A DNA stretch of 64,000 nt from Bacteroidota bacterium (lineage in GTDB: Bacteria > Bacteroidota > Bacteroidia > Cytophagales > Cyclobacteriaceae). A program made the position numbers and the translations under genes. Where the stretch lies: contig JAJRQT010000081.1 of assembly GCA_024280115.1 (NCBI GenBank), positions 1 to 64,000 of the forward strand, given 5' to 3'. The notes beneath the pieces are model-generated. The model saw nothing but the letters and a program-made list of their open reading frames with translations, searched no databases and was not told where the DNA came from. Position 1 is the first letter of the stretch. Each line of letters begins with the position of its first letter. This document shows, one piece after another, positions 44,123 to 53,054 of this stretch.

Positions 44123-45337
44123 ATGTCAGCAATCAAAATTGGGTTGATTAGGGAAGAAAAGGTACCGTACGATACCCGTACACCAATTACCCCAAGGCAA
44201 GCACGGATTATAAAAGAGACCTACTCTTTGGTAAATCTTTATTGCCAAAGCAGTAAAATTCGCTGCTACTCAGATTCTGAGTATCAGAATGAAGGTGTTG
44301 AAATAGTAAAAGAAATAAACCATTGTGATATTTTACTGGGAGTTAAGGAAGTAAAAATTGATAGCCTGATATCCGGAAAAACCTACCTCTTCTTTTCACA
44401 TACGATAAAAAAACAGTCATATAATCAGCATTTGCTAAAAAAAATTATAGAGAAGAAAATCAGGCTCATTGATTATGAATGTTTGACAAATGAAAATGGC
44501 ATACGGGTGATCGCTTTCGGAAGATGGGCTGGAATAGTTGGTGCTTATAATGCCTTGTGGACTTACGGTAAAAAATATGGTTCATATTCCATAAAAAGAG
44601 CATTTGAATGCAAAGATCTCCATGAACTTTTCACGGAGTTAAAGAAGGTGGAGTTGCCGCCAATCAAGATACTGATCACCGGAAATGGCCGTGTATCAGG
44701 GGGCGGGCTTGAAGTGCTCAATGCATTGGGGATTAAAAAGGTGGATCCGGAGCAATACTTGTTCCAACAATTTGAACACCCGGTTTATACTCAAATTGAT
44801 GTTGATGTATATACAAAGAGAAAGGATAAGGCTCCATTCAGCTTTGATCACTTTTTTCAAAATCCGGATCAGTACAAATCTAATTTTAAGACTTTCACAA
44901 AAGCAACCGACGTGCTGATCATGGCGGCTTTTTGGAATCCGAAAGCGCCCAGGCTGTTTTCTTTGGAGGAAGTTAAAGACCAATCGTTCAGAATCAGGGT
45001 AATAGCGGATATCACCTGCGATATCGATGGATCTGTGCCTACGACCATCCGGTCCACTACCATTGAGGACCCGGTGTATGACTACGATCTGCAAAATTTC
45101 ATGGAGCTGGAAGCATTTTCTGATGAAGAACAATTGTCCGTGATGGCCATTGACAATCTACCAAATGAACTGCCGAGAGATGCTTCAGAGTCGTTTGGTG
45201 AGCAATTGGTTGAGTTCGTACTGCCTGATCTTTTAATGGGTTACAATCAACCTATTATTAAAAATGCCATTATTGCTGAAGATGGTGATCTGACTCCAAA
45301 ATTTGAATATTTACGGGATTATTTAAATGGAGAATAA
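44123..45337 (+). CDS. Saccharopine-dehydrogenase-like (LYS1/AlaDH-fold) protein
   Basis: 404 residues. The N-terminal half resembles the AlaDH/PNT fold (MSAIKIGLIREEKVPYDTRTPITPRQARII), followed by HTIKKQSYNQHLLKKII, RLIDYECL and FGRWAGIVGAYNALWTYG. The Rossmann domain has ILITGNGRVSGGGLEVLNALGIK, then DVLIMAAFWNPKAPRLF and RVIADITCDIDGSVPTT. This is the single-domain, lysine-forming saccharopine dehydrogenase layout rather than the fungal Lys9 type. No lysine-pathway partner is adjacent, so the substrate is uncertain. The rhamnosidase gene starts 29 bases later on the same strand. Confidence 0.75.
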   Translation: MSAIKIGLIREEKVPYDTRTPITPRQARIIKETYSLVNLYCQSSKIRCYSDSEYQNEGVEIVKEINHCDILLGVKEVKIDSLISGKTYLFFSHTIKKQSYNQHLLKKIIEKKIRLIDYECLTNENGIRVIAFGRWAGIVGAYNALWTYGKKYGSYSIKRAFECKDLHELFTELKKVELPPIKILITGNGRVSGGGLEVLNALGIKKVDPEQYLFQQFEHPVYTQIDVDVYTKRKDKAPFSFDHFFQNPDQYKSNFKTFTKATDVLIMAAFWNPKAPRLFSLEEVKDQSFRIRVIADITCDIDGSVPTTIRSTTIEDPVYDYDLQNFMELEAFSDEEQLSVMAIDNLPNELPRDASESFGEQLVEFVLPDLLMGYNQPIIKNAIIAEDGDLTPKFEYLRDYLNGE

Positions 45338-45366
45338 TTTGTTAAAATTTTAGAATATACATTTTT

Positions 45367-47793
45367 ATGAGAAAACTCACCTTATTTTTTCTTTCAGCCC
45401 TGCTGATGACTGCTTGTCAAAATTCGAAATCGCTCGATGAGAAATCAAGTACATGGTCAAATGCTAAATGGATTGCGCTTGAGCAACTTGCAGATAGTAT
45501 GAAAGTTGTTCCTGCTGTCCATGGCTCTGGAGATAAATTGGGTGATAAGTGCATAAAGCGCTCTATTGTTCCGCTATTTCGCAAAGAGTTTGATGCGCCT
45601 GATAATATTGAAAGCGCCAGCATTAATATCTGCGGTTTAGGGCATTATGAATTGCATATAAATGGAGATAAAGTCGGCGACAGATTCCTCTCGCCCGGAT
45701 GGAGCTATTATCAAAAGCATTACTTATATAATACTTATGACATAACTAAGCTTATTAAAAAAGGAGACAATGCCATTGGTGTTATTGTTGGCAACGGTTT
45801 TTATAATATCAACAGGGAACGTTATCGCAAGTTGGTTGTTGCTTATGGTTACCCTAAACTCATTTTTAATATAACCATTAAATTGAATGATGGCACAACA
45901 AGAAATATCGTTTCGGATGAGTATAGTAAAGTCACTCCTTCGCCAATTACATTCAGCAGTATATTCGGTGGTGAAGATTATGATGCGACACTTGAACAAC
46001 AAGGATGGGATACACCTGGGTTTGACGATTCTAAATGGAATGATCCCATTATAATTAACGATAATTATGGGAAGCTCATTCCTGAAGAAGATTATCCGCT
46101 AAAGGTCATGGAAGAGTTTAAGGCCCGGGATATTTTTACATCTAAAACGGGCAAAACAATTTACGATTTCGGACAAAATGCCTCTGGAATTATTTCCCTT
46201 AAAGTAAAAGGGAGACGGGGAACCCGGATTGTCATACGCCCTGATGAGCTTATTAACAGCGAAGGGAATATCACACAACGTAGTGGAGGTGGTCCATATG
46301 AGTTTAATTATACCCTTAAAGGTGAGGGTGTTGAAGAGTGGAAACCGCGATTTACCTATTACGGATTCAGGTATGCAGATGTTGAAATTATTGAACCGGA
46401 AGGCACTGGCGAAAAGACAGAAATTGTGGAACTTAAAATGCTTCACACCCGCAACTCATCTCCAACGGTAGGCTCGTTCAGTTGTTCGGACACCCTTTTC
46501 AATGAAATTTTTAAACTTATCAATTGGGGTATTAAAAGCAATATGGCAAGTGTAGCCACCGATTGCCCGCATAGGGAAAAACTTGGCTGGCTGGAACAGA
46601 CTTACCTTATAGGTCCTTCCATGCATTATAATTTTGATATACATGCATTATATACCAAAATTGTCAGTGATATGATTGATTCTCAACTCGATAACGGGCT
46701 GGTTCCCGATATTGCCCCGGAATATGTTCCATTTTCAGGTGGGTTTAGGGATTCTCCGGAGTGGGGCAGTGCTTCAGTTATAATTCCATGGCAAATGTAT
46801 AGTTGGTACGGAGATATGGATGTTTTAAAGAAAGCGTATCCAATGATGAAGCGATACGTTGAGTATCTGGATAGTAAATCAGAAAACAATATGCTCGATT
46901 ACGGTCTGGGTGATTGGTATGATCTCGGCCCCAAGCATCCCGGTGTTGCACAATTAACACCCAAGGCAGTTACAGCAACATCAATCTACTATTACGATTT
47001 AGTGATCATTGCCAGGGCGGCTAAATTGATGGGCTATGATGATGATTATAAAACCTACAGCAACCTGTCTGAAAAGGTAAAGGATGCATTTCTTAAAAAG
47101 TATTACAACTCTAAAACAGGTGTTTGTTCTACTGGTAGCCAGACTGCATATGCGATGCCGCTATATACCGGATTAATACCGGAAAAGGACAAAAATCTCG
47201 TTTTTAATAACCTGGTAAACGCAATTAAAAATAATGATTACGCCCTGACGTCCGGGGATGTGGGATACCATTTTCTTGTACGCGTATTGAGTGAAAACGG
47301 CAGGTCGGATATTCTTTACAAAATGAATAGCAGAAGTGACAGGCCCGGCTATGCTTTTCAGTTAAAAAAGGGTGCAACCTCATTAACCGAGAGTTGGGCT
47401 GCACTTACAGATGTATCGAACAATCACATGATGCTCGGGCACCTGATGGAGTGGTTCTATTCGGGACTTGGAGGAATTTATCAGGCTGATAACTCGGTAG
47501 CTTACAATAATATAATCATAGCTCCAAAACCTGTTGGTGAAATACGCTGGGTTAATTGCTCTTACAATTCATTAAAGGGTACTATTTCTTCGGCGTGGAA
47601 AATTGAAGAAAGTACATTCACATTAGTAGTTGAGGTTCCCAGCGATGCAAAAGCAACAATCATATTGCCTGAAGAATATATGAAATCATCAATTGTGGTG
47701 ATGGATTTAACAAAGCAAATACCAGTTGATGTAAAGATGCAGGAAGGCGCATTTGAAGTATTGGCTGGGAAATATGAGATTATTTCGAATTAA
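45367..47793 (+). CDS. Alpha-L-rhamnosidase lipoprotein, GH78
   Basis: 808 residues. A lipoprotein signal ends at Cys17 (LLMTACQ). Beta-sandwich domains follow (about 90-390, FNICGLGHYELHINGDKVGDRFLSPGWSYY-type and FDFGQNASGIISLKVKGRRG), then the (alpha/alpha)6 barrel with DCPHREKLGWLEQ, whose acidic residues are catalytic, GDWYDLGPKHPG, and SLTESWAAL. It removes terminal rhamnose from plant or algal glycans such as rhamnogalacturonan or ulvan, on the cell surface or in the periplasm. It opens the rhamnose/uronate module; the HicB gene follows after 15 bases. Confidence 0.92.
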   Translation: MRKLTLFFLSALLMTACQNSKSLDEKSSTWSNAKWIALEQLADSMKVVPAVHGSGDKLGDKCIKRSIVPLFRKEFDAPDNIESASINICGLGHYELHINGDKVGDRFLSPGWSYYQKHYLYNTYDITKLIKKGDNAIGVIVGNGFYNINRERYRKLVVAYGYPKLIFNITIKLNDGTTRNIVSDEYSKVTPSPITFSSIFGGEDYDATLEQQGWDTPGFDDSKWNDPIIINDNYGKLIPEEDYPLKVMEEFKARDIFTSKTGKTIYDFGQNASGIISLKVKGRRGTRIVIRPDELINSEGNITQRSGGGPYEFNYTLKGEGVEEWKPRFTYYGFRYADVEIIEPEGTGEKTEIVELKMLHTRNSSPTVGSFSCSDTLFNEIFKLINWGIKSNMASVATDCPHREKLGWLEQTYLIGPSMHYNFDIHALYTKIVSDMIDSQLDNGLVPDIAPEYVPFSGGFRDSPEWGSASVIIPWQMYSWYGDMDVLKKAYPMMKRYVEYLDSKSENNMLDYGLGDWYDLGPKHPGVAQLTPKAVTATSIYYYDLVIIARAAKLMGYDDDYKTYSNLSEKVKDAFLKKYYNSKTGVCSTGSQTAYAMPLYTGLIPEKDKNLVFNNLVNAIKNNDYALTSGDVGYHFLVRVLSENGRSDILYKMNSRSDRPGYAFQLKKGATSLTESWAALTDVSNNHMMLGHLMEWFYSGLGGIYQADNSVAYNNIIIAPKPVGEIRWVNCSYNSLKGTISSAWKIEESTFTLVVEVPSDAKATIILPEEYMKSSIVVMDLTKQIPVDVKMQEGAFEVLAGKYEIISN

Positions 47794-47808
47794 AAAAGAA
47801 GGATTGTT

Positions 47809-48141
47809 ATGAAAGATATATTAAAGTATAAGGACTTTATTGGATCGGTTCATTTCAGTACCACTGATGAGGTTTTTCATGGAAAATTAATTGGCATTGA
47901 TGACCTGGTGACGTTTGAAGGAAGTAGTGTGGTTGAGCTAAAAAAATCTTTTGAAGAAGCCGTTGAAGACTATCTTGAATTATGCAGAAATGTAAATAAA
48001 TCTCCTAATAAGTCATATAAAGGGACATTCAATGTCAGAATCAAACCCGTATTGCATAAGCAAGCTGCACGTAGGTCAATGGAATTGGGGGTTTCTTTAA
48101 ATCAATTTGTCGAATTGGCAATAGATGAGAAATTAAGGTAA
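47809..48141 (+). CDS. Orphan HicB-family antitoxin
   Basis: 110 residues. The N-terminal half has the HicB partial RNase-H-like fold (ILKYKDFIGSVHFSTTDEVFHGKLIGIDDLVTFEG, SFEEAVEDYLELC); the C-terminal part is a ribbon-helix-helix (FNVRIKPVLHKQAARRSMELGVSLNQFVELAIDEKL). HicB proteins neutralise the mRNA-cleaving toxin HicA and repress their operon. No HicA-like frame occurs on either side: 15 bases separate it from the rhamnosidase, and the following 340 bases are non-coding. It is thus a solitary copy, perhaps using its DNA-binding part as a regulator. Known solitary HicB genes exist. Confidence 0.8.
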   Translation: MKDILKYKDFIGSVHFSTTDEVFHGKLIGIDDLVTFEGSSVVELKKSFEEAVEDYLELCRNVNKSPNKSYKGTFNVRIKPVLHKQAARRSMELGVSLNQFVELAIDEKLR

Positions 48142-48483
48142 AGTTCTTAACAGGGATCACTTTTAATTTGTTTTGATGATGTTTAAAATCATGGATATTG
48201 AGTGATTTTTGTGGAAATTAGAAAGTAATATCTAATACATTTTATTTCAAAGCTTTCTCTGCTCATTTCTCTCGTCTATCCCCCATCACTGTCAAATCAT
48301 AATCATCATACTTTACTATTACGACAATAACTTTAACCGACCTTAATTTCTAATTTAATTTTCTTAAGAACTTATTTTATTTAACTTTATGCACACGTGT
48401 GTTTTAGATATGAGTATTTCCATATCTTTAACCAAATTAGGCTTTATATTAAAATTAAACTATAATCATATAAATCAATTATC
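48142..48483 (+). promoter_or_regulatory. Regulatory region upstream of the uronate genes
   Basis: 342 bases without a gene. Operator-like palindromes: TTCTTAAGAA at 48361-48370, CACACGTGTG at 48392-48401, and AGATATG / CATATCT at 48406-48412 with 48421-48427. All lie within 125 bases of uxaE, as expected for the control site of a substrate-induced sugar operon. No clear -7 box is visible next to them. The regulator is not in the window. Confidence 0.5.
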
Positions 48484-49731
48484 ATGGAACTTGGTAAATA
48501 TTCATTTGGAACAGGTGACCGGTTTGCACACCAGGGGGAAGCGCAACTGCAGGGAAGTATTCTGGCTAAAGAAGCCGGGATCGAATTGACCCACGTGTGG
48601 AACAAATCATTCAGAGAGCATAAAACAATTAAATCAGACCCATCAAGTGTACGGAAAGAAGCAGATGCAGCAGTTAATGCATTGGGCTGGGAAGGGCAGT
48701 ACCTTGTAGATGCTGACCACATTAACATGGATACCGTCGATGGATTTGTGGCTTCGTCTGACTTTTTTACCCTGGATGTTGCAGATTTTATTGGCAAAGA
48801 AGTGAGCCGGGAAAATATCGATGAATTTGTGGGTAAATACTCAAAATATTTGGGAGAACTTAGTATTCCCGGAATTGAAGTACCTTTTCATATTGATGAG
48901 GACTTCTTAAAAAAAATAGCTGCCACATTCTTGTTTGCTACAAAGGAAGCCGGGAAAATTTACCATAGAATTGCCGAGCTAAAGGGTAATGAAGATTTTA
49001 TTGCTGAAGTTTCCATGGATGAGGTTGATGATCCGCAAACTCCTGCTGAGTTATTTTTTATATTGTCAACAATAGCCGATGCAGGAATACCTGCTCAAAC
49101 CATTGCTCCAAAGTTTACAGGTCGTTTTAATAAAGGTGTCGATTACGTGGGTGATGTGGACCAGTTTGCAAGAGAATTTAAAGAAGATATTTTGGTAATT
49201 CAACATGCGATTAATGAATTTGGATTACCAAAAAATTTAAAATTGAGCGTCCATTCCGGGAGTGACAAATTTTCGATTTATAAGCCAATCCGGGAACTGA
49301 CAAAAAAATACAATACAGGTGTTCATGTGAAAACTGCAGGTACCACCTGGCTGGAAGAATTGATCGGTTTGGCAGAAGCAGGCGATGAAGGGCTTGATTT
49401 GGCAAAAGCCATTTATGCCAAAGCGCTCAACCGCTTTGATGAACTTACAGGACCATACGCTACAGTAATTGATGTGCAAATTGAAGGTTTGCCAACTGCG
49501 GAAGAAGTGAATGGCTGGTCCGGCAGAAAGTATGCCGACACACTGAGACATGATCAAAGCAACACAGATTTTAATCCACAATTCAGGCAACTGCTGCATT
49601 GTGGATACAAAGTGGCAGCGGAATTTGGCGATACTTATTTCAATGCACTGGATAAGTACAAGGACATTGTCGCTAAAAATGTAACTGAAAATATTTTTGA
49701 CAGGCACATCAAGCCTCTTTTTATAGGGTAA
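48484..49731 (+). CDS. uxaE: Tagaturonate 3-epimerase family protein (UxaE)
   Basis: 415 residues. Recognised by FGTGDRFAHQGEAQLQGSILAKEAGIELTHVWNKSFREHKTI, VDADHINMDTVDGF, IAPKFTGRFNKGVDYVGD, LKLSVHSGSDKFSIYKPIRE and the metal-site-like HVKTAGTTWLEE and LHCGYKVAAEFG blocks of the UxaE family. These enzymes interconvert D-tagaturonate and D-fructuronate, letting galacturonate enter the glucuronate branch without a separate tagaturonate reductase/altronate dehydratase. Placed directly before uxaC, which makes both ketouronates. No signal peptide; cytoplasmic. Confidence 0.82.
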   Translation: MELGKYSFGTGDRFAHQGEAQLQGSILAKEAGIELTHVWNKSFREHKTIKSDPSSVRKEADAAVNALGWEGQYLVDADHINMDTVDGFVASSDFFTLDVADFIGKEVSRENIDEFVGKYSKYLGELSIPGIEVPFHIDEDFLKKIAATFLFATKEAGKIYHRIAELKGNEDFIAEVSMDEVDDPQTPAELFFILSTIADAGIPAQTIAPKFTGRFNKGVDYVGDVDQFAREFKEDILVIQHAINEFGLPKNLKLSVHSGSDKFSIYKPIRELTKKYNTGVHVKTAGTTWLEELIGLAEAGDEGLDLAKAIYAKALNRFDELTGPYATVIDVQIEGLPTAEEVNGWSGRKYADTLRHDQSNTDFNPQFRQLLHCGYKVAAEFGDTYFNALDKYKDIVAKNVTENIFDRHIKPLFIG

Positions 49732-49804
49732 TATTATAATCTGTGAATCTGTGGCGATGAAAATGCCCCATTTAATTCAACATAAATCCAGTAAATAAAT
49801 AGTT

Positions 49805-51205
49805 ATGAAAAAGTTTTTGGATAAGAATTTTATACTCGAAAATAAAACCGCTGAAAAGCTGTATCATGACCATGCGGCAAATATGCCCATCATAGACTAC
49901 CACTGTCATCTACCGCCGGAAGACATTGCCTCTGACAGAAAGTTTGAGAATCTGACCAAAATCTGGTTGGATGGTGATCACTACAAATGGCGGGCCATGA
50001 GAACTAATGGTGTTGATGAAAAATTCATAACCGGAGATGCCGATGATTTCACGAAATTTCAAAAGTGGTCGGAGACTGTACCCTATACAATGCGCAATCC
50101 ACTGTATCACTGGACGCACATGGAACTTCAACGGCCTTTTGGAATTCAGAAGATTTTAAATGGCAATTCTGCTAAAGAGATTTATGACTCCTGCTCATCA
50201 ATGCTTCAAAAAGATGAGTTTAGTTGTCGTGGATTATTGAATCAATTCAAAGTGGAAGTTGTATGTACTACAGACGATCCGATCGACTCTTTGGAACATC
50301 ACAAATCCATTAAAGAATCCGGATTCAATGTAAAAGTATTGCCAACATTTAGACCCGATAGGGCGATGGCCGTTGAGGATCAGGAAAGTTTCAATGCCTA
50401 TATTGATAAACTGGGGGAAGTGGCAAATGTGGACATTACGGATTTTAATCAACTCATTGATGCCATAAAATCCCGGCATGACTTTTTTGATGCAATGGGG
50501 GGTAAGATTTCTGATCATGGTCTCGAACAAATATATGCGGAAGATTTTTATGAACATGAGATCAGATCCATTTTCAATAAGATCAGGAATGGCCATAATT
50601 TAAATTCATCAGAAATATTAAAATTCAAATCTGCCATGTTGATTCATTTTGGTATTATGGATCACGAAAAAGGCTGGACGCAACAATTCCATCTCGGCGC
50701 TTTAAGGAATAACAACTCCAGAATGGTCAATAGATTGGGGCCTGACACAGGATTTGACTCCATTGGAGATTTTGAAATGGCACGACCAATTTCGAGGTTT
50801 TTAGATGAACTGGATGCTGAGGACCAACTGGCAAAAACAATAATTTATAATCTCAACCCGAGAGACAATTATCTGATCGGTACGATGATTGGCAATTTCA
50901 ACGATGGCTCGATTGCGGGTAAAGTCAATTTTGGAACTGGTTGGTGGTTCCTCGATCAGAAGGAAGGTATGGAAATGCAGATGAATGCACTATCCAATCT
51001 TGGACTTTTGAGCAGGTTTCTTGGCATGCTTACGGATTCAAGAAGCTTTTTATCATATCCTCGCCATGATTATTTCAGGAGGATTTTGTGCAATCTGTTG
51101 GGCAAGGACGTAGAAAACGGCGAATTGCCAAATGATTTGGATTGGCTGGGAAAAATGGTGGAGAACATCTCCTATAATAATGCGAAAGAGTTCTTTAAAT
51201 TTTAG
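49805..51205 (+). CDS. uxaC: Glucuronate (uronate) isomerase
   Basis: 466 residues. It begins NFILENKTAEKLYHDHAANMPIIDYHCHLPPEDIASDR, the DYHCHL segment being the amidohydrolase-type metal site. Also typical are DHYKWRAMRTNG, CTTDDPIDSLEHHK, VLPTFRPDRA, GWTQQFHLGALRNNN and FLGMLTDSRSFLSYPRHDYFRRILC. UxaC isomerises D-glucuronate to D-fructuronate and D-galacturonate to D-tagaturonate. It follows uxaE by 73 bases. Confidence 0.95.
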   Translation: MKKFLDKNFILENKTAEKLYHDHAANMPIIDYHCHLPPEDIASDRKFENLTKIWLDGDHYKWRAMRTNGVDEKFITGDADDFTKFQKWSETVPYTMRNPLYHWTHMELQRPFGIQKILNGNSAKEIYDSCSSMLQKDEFSCRGLLNQFKVEVVCTTDDPIDSLEHHKSIKESGFNVKVLPTFRPDRAMAVEDQESFNAYIDKLGEVANVDITDFNQLIDAIKSRHDFFDAMGGKISDHGLEQIYAEDFYEHEIRSIFNKIRNGHNLNSSEILKFKSAMLIHFGIMDHEKGWTQQFHLGALRNNNSRMVNRLGPDTGFDSIGDFEMARPISRFLDELDAEDQLAKTIIYNLNPRDNYLIGTMIGNFNDGSIAGKVNFGTGWWFLDQKEGMEMQMNALSNLGLLSRFLGMLTDSRSFLSYPRHDYFRRILCNLLGKDVENGELPNDLDWLGKMVENISYNNAKEFFKF

Positions 51206-51343
51206 AATTTTAATGAGTGAATGATAGAATGCGATAATTCTTGAAGGTAAAGAACATATTATAGCATTCTTTCCAACCTACGCTTAAGCTACGGTTGACA
51301 AGCATTACAGCATTAAATCATTGTAATAGAAAAACAAAAAACC
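51206..51343. repeat. Interspersed AATGATAGAATG-type repeat unit
   Basis: Between uxaC and kdgK lies a run of short words (GTGAATGATAGAATGCGATAAT, then TTATAGCATTC, CCTACGCTTAAGC, CAGCATTAAATCATTG). The order of the first and last words is the same as in the reverse complement of 3220-3370. It looks like a degenerate dispersed repeat of Bacteroidota gaps. No protein is encoded. Confidence 0.45.
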
Positions 51344-52375
51344 ATGGGAAAAATTGTCACTTTTGGAGAGATCATGCTGAGGCTGGCTCCTCCGGATTTT
51401 TTGCGATTCAAACAATCCACATTCTTAGAATCAACCTTTGGCGGTGGTGAAGCCAATGTTGCTGTATCCTGTGCCAATTATGGCCTTGACGTAAGTTTTG
51501 TGACACGGCTTCCAGAAAATGATATTGCTGGCTGGTGTGTACGGACATTAAATACTTATGGTGTTGATACAAGCGACATTATTTACGGTGGCGAACGGCT
51601 TGGTATTTATTTTCTGGAAACTGGCGCTGTGAGTCGTGGAAGTAAGGTTATTTACGACAGGGCAAATTCTTCCGTGAGTCAAATACAACCCGGAATGATA
51701 GATTGGAACAAGGTATTCGACGGTGTCACCTGGTTTCATTGGACGGGGATAACACCGGCAATATCACAAGGCGCTGCCGATGTTTGCCTGGAGGGTATAA
51801 AAGCTGCCAACGCTTTAGGAATCACGGTTTCGTGTGATTTGAATTACAGAAAAAACCTCTGGAAATATGGCAAATCTGCCGGCGAAGTAATGCCGGATCT
51901 CGTTTCCGGTACTGACATCATATTAGGCAATGAAGAAGATGCAGAAAAGGTCTTCGGAATCCATCCGGAAGGTGTGGACGTGACCAGCGGTCATGTAGAG
52001 GGAGCAGCCTACGAATCTGTCGGAAAGCAATTAATGACCAAATTTCCAAGGGCAAAAAAGGTGATCATCACCCTGCGTGGATCTGTAAGCGCCAGCCACA
52101 ATTCATGGTCGGGCGTCCTTTGGGATGGGGAACAACTATACCAGGCGCCAATTTATCAAATTACCCATATTGTCGATAGAGTAGGCGGTGGTGACTCATT
52201 TATGGGAGGATTGATCTATGGGCTAAACACATATACTGATGATCAAAAGGCATTAAATTTTGCTGTGGCAGCATCATGCCTAAAGCATACCATCAAAGGA
52301 GATTTCAACCAGGTAACAGTTGAGGAAGTTGAGAAGCTGATGGGCGGTGATGCTTCAGGGAGGGTAGCGAGGTAG
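51344..52375 (+). CDS. kdgK: 2-dehydro-3-deoxygluconokinase (PfkB family)
   Basis: 343 residues. PfkB/ribokinase fold: VTFGEIMLRLAPPD start, FGGGEANVAVSCANYGL, a VTWFHWTGITPA segment, GITVSCDLNYRKNLWK, DIILGNEEDAEKVFG, KVIITLRGS and the anion-hole/base motif DRVGGGDSFMGGLIYG. It phosphorylates 2-keto-3-deoxygluconate to KDPG, the substrate of the aldolase encoded downstream. It is separated from eda by the two inserted genes. Confidence 0.92.
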   Translation: MGKIVTFGEIMLRLAPPDFLRFKQSTFLESTFGGGEANVAVSCANYGLDVSFVTRLPENDIAGWCVRTLNTYGVDTSDIIYGGERLGIYFLETGAVSRGSKVIYDRANSSVSQIQPGMIDWNKVFDGVTWFHWTGITPAISQGAADVCLEGIKAANALGITVSCDLNYRKNLWKYGKSAGEVMPDLVSGTDIILGNEEDAEKVFGIHPEGVDVTSGHVEGAAYESVGKQLMTKFPRAKKVIITLRGSVSASHNSWSGVLWDGEQLYQAPIYQITHIVDRVGGGDSFMGGLIYGLNTYTDDQKALNFAVAASCLKHTIKGDFNQVTVEEVEKLMGGDASGRVAR

Positions 52376-52424
52376 GGGTTTAGAATTTTTAGTCAATATT
52401 TTGTGGTCTATAAAATGATAAAAC

Positions 52425-53051
52425 ATGAATCGTATTCAATTCTTTGTAATCCTATTATTCTTTTCTGTCAACTTATTCGGACAAACAAGTGAAAAATTTA
52501 AAGATGGCAATGAGTTTAATTCTGTATTTCAAAATTTAGAATCAGGAAGTTATAAAGGGACAACCAATGGTATTTTAATGCTTAGTAATCTAAAAGGTAA
52601 TGAGAATATTCTTGACTTTCAGGGAAGTTTTGGAAAACTTGAAATTAAAAAAGATGAATATGAAGTTTATGATATTAGTACAAAAATATACATTGGAAGA
52701 ACTACGAGTGGAAAAACAGAAATAAAATACGAAACATACGGTTCAGCAAATTCTATTGGAATTTATTTGGCTAGGCAATGGTATGAACTCACAGCAATAG
52801 ATGGGGCATGTGATATGGTTTTAAATGGAATTGAGTATTATTATAGAGCCGAGAAGTCAACTGAATATTTAATAATAACTATTTCAAAAGAATTAGAATT
52901 ATCAAATTGGCAGTTTCTTTTAAGGACAGAGCATACTATGGAGCCTGATAATATTAATGAGCTTAAACCAAAGAAGAAGACAATAAATATTTTACCAAAT
53001 TCAACTATCGTATTCGCTATTAATAGAAAGAGTAACAACCCGAAATTTTAG
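52425..53051 (+). CDS. Secreted hypothetical protein
   Basis: 208 residues. A signal peptide ends near LFGQ (20). The mature part is beta-rich (SYKGTTNGILMLSNLKGNENILDFQGSFGKLEIKKDEYEV, TKIYIGRTTSGKTEIKYETYGS). I do not recognise a family. It stands between kdgK and the ORF6N gene, only 3 bases from the latter, and breaks the sugar-pathway order, so it looks like part of an inserted block. Confidence 0.6.
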   Translation: MNRIQFFVILLFFSVNLFGQTSEKFKDGNEFNSVFQNLESGSYKGTTNGILMLSNLKGNENILDFQGSFGKLEIKKDEYEVYDISTKIYIGRTTSGKTEIKYETYGSANSIGIYLARQWYELTAIDGACDMVLNGIEYYYRAEKSTEYLIITISKELELSNWQFLLRTEHTMEPDNINELKPKKKTINILPNSTIVFAINRKSNNPKF

Positions 53052-53054
53052 TGA

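Noticed and set aside
44696-45133. Open frame of 145 codons antisense to the saccharopine-dehydrogenase-like gene
   Set aside because: Shadow frame; the sense protein has the Rossmann motif and full family layout.
49237-49707. Open frame of 156 codons antisense to uxaE
   Set aside because: Shadow of a confident coding sequence.
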